A DNA stretch of 64,000 nucleotides, from NCBI GenBank assembly GCA_900538545.1, contig UPYK01000001.1, forward strand, positions 62,001-126,000, written 5' to 3'. The position numbers and the translations under genes are program-made. Positions 62,593 through 64,000 of the stretch are shown one piece after another (the first letter of the stretch is position 1; the number at the start of each line of letters is the position of its first letter). This stretch comes from an uncultured Eggerthella sp. (GTDB taxonomy: Bacteria > Actinomycetota > Coriobacteriia > Coriobacteriales > Eggerthellaceae). A model generated the notes under the pieces. The model did no database searches. It had not been told where the DNA came from and saw nothing but the letters and a program-made list of their open reading frames with translations.

Positions 62593-64000
62593 ATGACAGA
62601 GACAAGCGAGCAAGACCGGCAAAGGGACGAGGCGGGGCGGGAAGCCATCAGGCGCCTGTCTTGCCCCGTCAAGGGACGCGTCATGCTGGCGCAGGCGTTC
62701 ACGGTGCTCTCGGCGCTTTTATCCTTTGCCCCGTATTTGGCTTTGGTATGGCTGGGAGACCTATTTCTGGCGGGGGAAGGCCCGCTCGCGCAGGCCGATG
62801 CCTCCAAGGTGCACGAAATTGCCCTCCTCCTCGTCATGGCGTTCCTCTCGCAGCTGTTCTTTCGCGCTCTTGCGCTCATCATCACGCATTTTGCCGATAT
62901 GAAACTGCGCTACGTCATTCGCAAGGGTATCGTTGAGCGGTTGAGCCGCGCGCCTCTTGCTTGGTTTAGCGCTACGGAATCCGGCAAGGTCAGAAGCGCT
63001 GTGCAGGATGACACGAAGACGGTCCACACCGTCATCGCACACGGACCGGTCGACCGTCTTAACGGCGTTTTGCAGCCGATGGTTCTTCTGGCTTTCATGT
63101 TCTGGATCAATTGGCGCTTGGCGCTCATCGGCATCGCCACGATCCCCTTCTATTTCCTGCTGCAGGCGCTCTCTATGAAGGATATGGGACCGAAAACCGC
63201 CGAGATGAACGGGCATCTTGCGCAAGTGTCCTCGACGATGGTCGAGCTCGTGTCCGGCATCAAGGTGGTCAAAGCGTTCGGAAAAACAGGAGAGGCGCAT
63301 CGTAATTACGCGGACGCCGCATCGGCATTCTCGCAGTCGTACTGGGACTGGTGCGCCCCGCTCATCGGGCTTTGCTCGATTGCCGGCGAGCTCATCTCCT
63401 CCCCCTTGCTGCTGCTGATCAACCTCTGCGGCGGCGCGCTTGTCATGGGGGCAGGGTTGGCCAGCCTCCCCCAGGTTCTCGCGTGCGCGCTGATAGCCAT
63501 CGTGCTTCCGACCGCCATCAGCGCTGTCGCCAACAGCACGTGGTCGTACCAGATGGCCGGCGCTGCCGCAGTCAGGCTGTGCGAGATTCTGGACACGCCG
63601 TCGATTCCCGAGCCGAAAACCCCAAAGAAGCCCGACGGGGTCGTCGTTGAGGTGAGCGACGTATCGTACTCCTACGGCGATACCCAGGCCTTGCGCGGTG
63701 TCAGTCTTGTCCTTAATCCCGGTACCACGACGGCGCTCATCGGCCCGTCAGGCTCGGGTAAATCGACGCTCGCCACACTCATTGCACGCTTCGACGACCC
63801 GGAAAGCGGCTCCATCCGTCTCGGCGGCGTCGATCTGAGAGACATCTCCTCCCGTGACCTCTACAACACGGTTTCGTTCGTGCTCCAGGACCCGATGCTA
63901 ATCAACGCCTCCATCGGAAGAAACATTTCTTTAGCTAAGCCGGAGGCTTCCCTGGAGGAGATTCGGGAGGCTGCCCGCACGGCGCAGATCGACGATTTCA
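62593..64000 (+). CDS. ABC transporter permease/ATPase (siderophore IrtA/YbtP-like), partial at 3' end
   Basis: 469 residues are visible; the C-terminus is beyond the window. The N-terminal exporter-type membrane domain has about six helices (residues 30-310) and the nucleotide-binding domain begins near 350 with Walker A GPSGSGKST (384-392) and Q-loop FVLQDPMLINASIGRN. Fused half-transporters of this form beside TetR/AraC regulators and Feo genes usually import siderophores (IrtAB, YbtPQ). A second half-transporter would be expected just downstream. GAGGTGG lies 5 bases before the ATG. Confidence 0.82.
   Translation, partial: MTETSEQDRQRDEAGREAIRRLSCPVKGRVMLAQAFTVLSALLSFAPYLALVWLGDLFLAGEGPLAQADASKVHEIALLLVMAFLSQLFFRALALIITHFADMKLRYVIRKGIVERLSRAPLAWFSATESGKVRSAVQDDTKTVHTVIAHGPVDRLNGVLQPMVLLAFMFWINWRLALIGIATIPFYFLLQALSMKDMGPKTAEMNGHLAQVSSTMVELVSGIKVVKAFGKTGEAHRNYADAASAFSQSYWDWCAPLIGLCSIAGELISSPLLLLINLCGGALVMGAGLASLPQVLACALIAIVLPTAISAVANSTWSYQMAGAAAVRLCEILDTPSIPEPKTPKKPDGVVVEVSDVSYSYGDTQALRGVSLVLNPGTTTALIGPSGSGKSTLATLIARFDDPESGSIRLGGVDLRDISSRDLYNTVSFVLQDPMLINASIGRNISLAKPEASLEEIREAARTAQIDDF

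Overview
The window looks like chromosomal DNA of an anaerobic actinobacterium of the family Eggerthellaceae (Coriobacteriia; Slackia, Denitrobacterium and Eggerthella types of genome). This is inferred from gene content only: cytoplasmic-type molybdoenzymes, a CaiABCD-like CoA pathway, a LuxR regulator fused to a multi-pass membrane domain, DegV pairs, DUF6796 and Feo genes. There is no rRNA or tRNA to confirm it. Base composition changes along the window: about 1-34 kb is moderately GC-rich, most of 35-38 kb and 42-55 kb is clearly AT-rich, and 55.5-64 kb is very GC-rich.

Layout. (1) 1-12.6 kb: respiratory genes. narK-narG-narH-narI-fdhA-fdhB run leftward with short gaps or overlaps, and narJ is divergent. 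Together they encode nitrate uptake, a NarGHI nitrate reductase and a cysteine-type formate dehydrogenase, suggesting a formate-to-nitrate electron transport unit. (2) 13-28.4 kb: a CoA-thioester catabolic cluster. It holds caiD-like, MBL hydrolase, MFS, MaoC-like hydratase, caiC-, caiB- and caiA-like genes, an alpha/beta hydrolase and a second MFS. A membrane-LuxR regulator, a CoA-disulfide reductase/rhodanese fusion and a TetR regulator follow. CaiT (BCCT) is absent, so the substrate may be crotonobetaine/carnitine or another unsaturated acid delivered as an ester. (3) 29-34.7 kb: tandem DegV proteins, an Fe-S aldo/keto reductase, a DUF488 protein and a BrnQ carrier. (4) 34.8-42.2 kb: small accessory genes (acidic protein, HTH-like protein, NERD protein, methyltransferase, GIY-YIG family, HsmA/TetR pair, YedK/HMCES).

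(5) 42.4-55.3 kb: a defence island. hsdM-hsdS-AbiJ(NTD4)-hsdR are translationally overlapped, followed 2 bp later by a 1228-residue STAND-type NTPase with a degenerate PD-(D/E)xK-like N-terminus. Then come a HEPN-motif protein and a membrane protein. This is the most novel-looking system in the window. (6) 55.4-57.4 kb: a decayed junction, with a BAAT-type hydrolase that has lost its centre and an ECF S-component cut after about 50 residues. (7) 57.4-64 kb: an iron-acquisition region with an AraC regulator, feoA, feoB, a DtxR-family repressor, a small HTH protein, a TetR regulator and the first part of a siderophore-type ABC transporter. Four GTTRR-N6-CTAAC palindromes mark its promoters.

Non-coding signals worth reading: three TGAAC-N3-GTTCA operators at the hsmA/tetR divergent promoter, two ATARCTnAGTYAT operators flanking the second TetR gene, a large nested inverted-repeat structure between caiB and caiC, an inverted repeat upstream of caiD, and a perfect 7-1-7 palindrome upstream of the degV pair. 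No CRISPR array, tRNA, rRNA, integrase or transposase was recognised.
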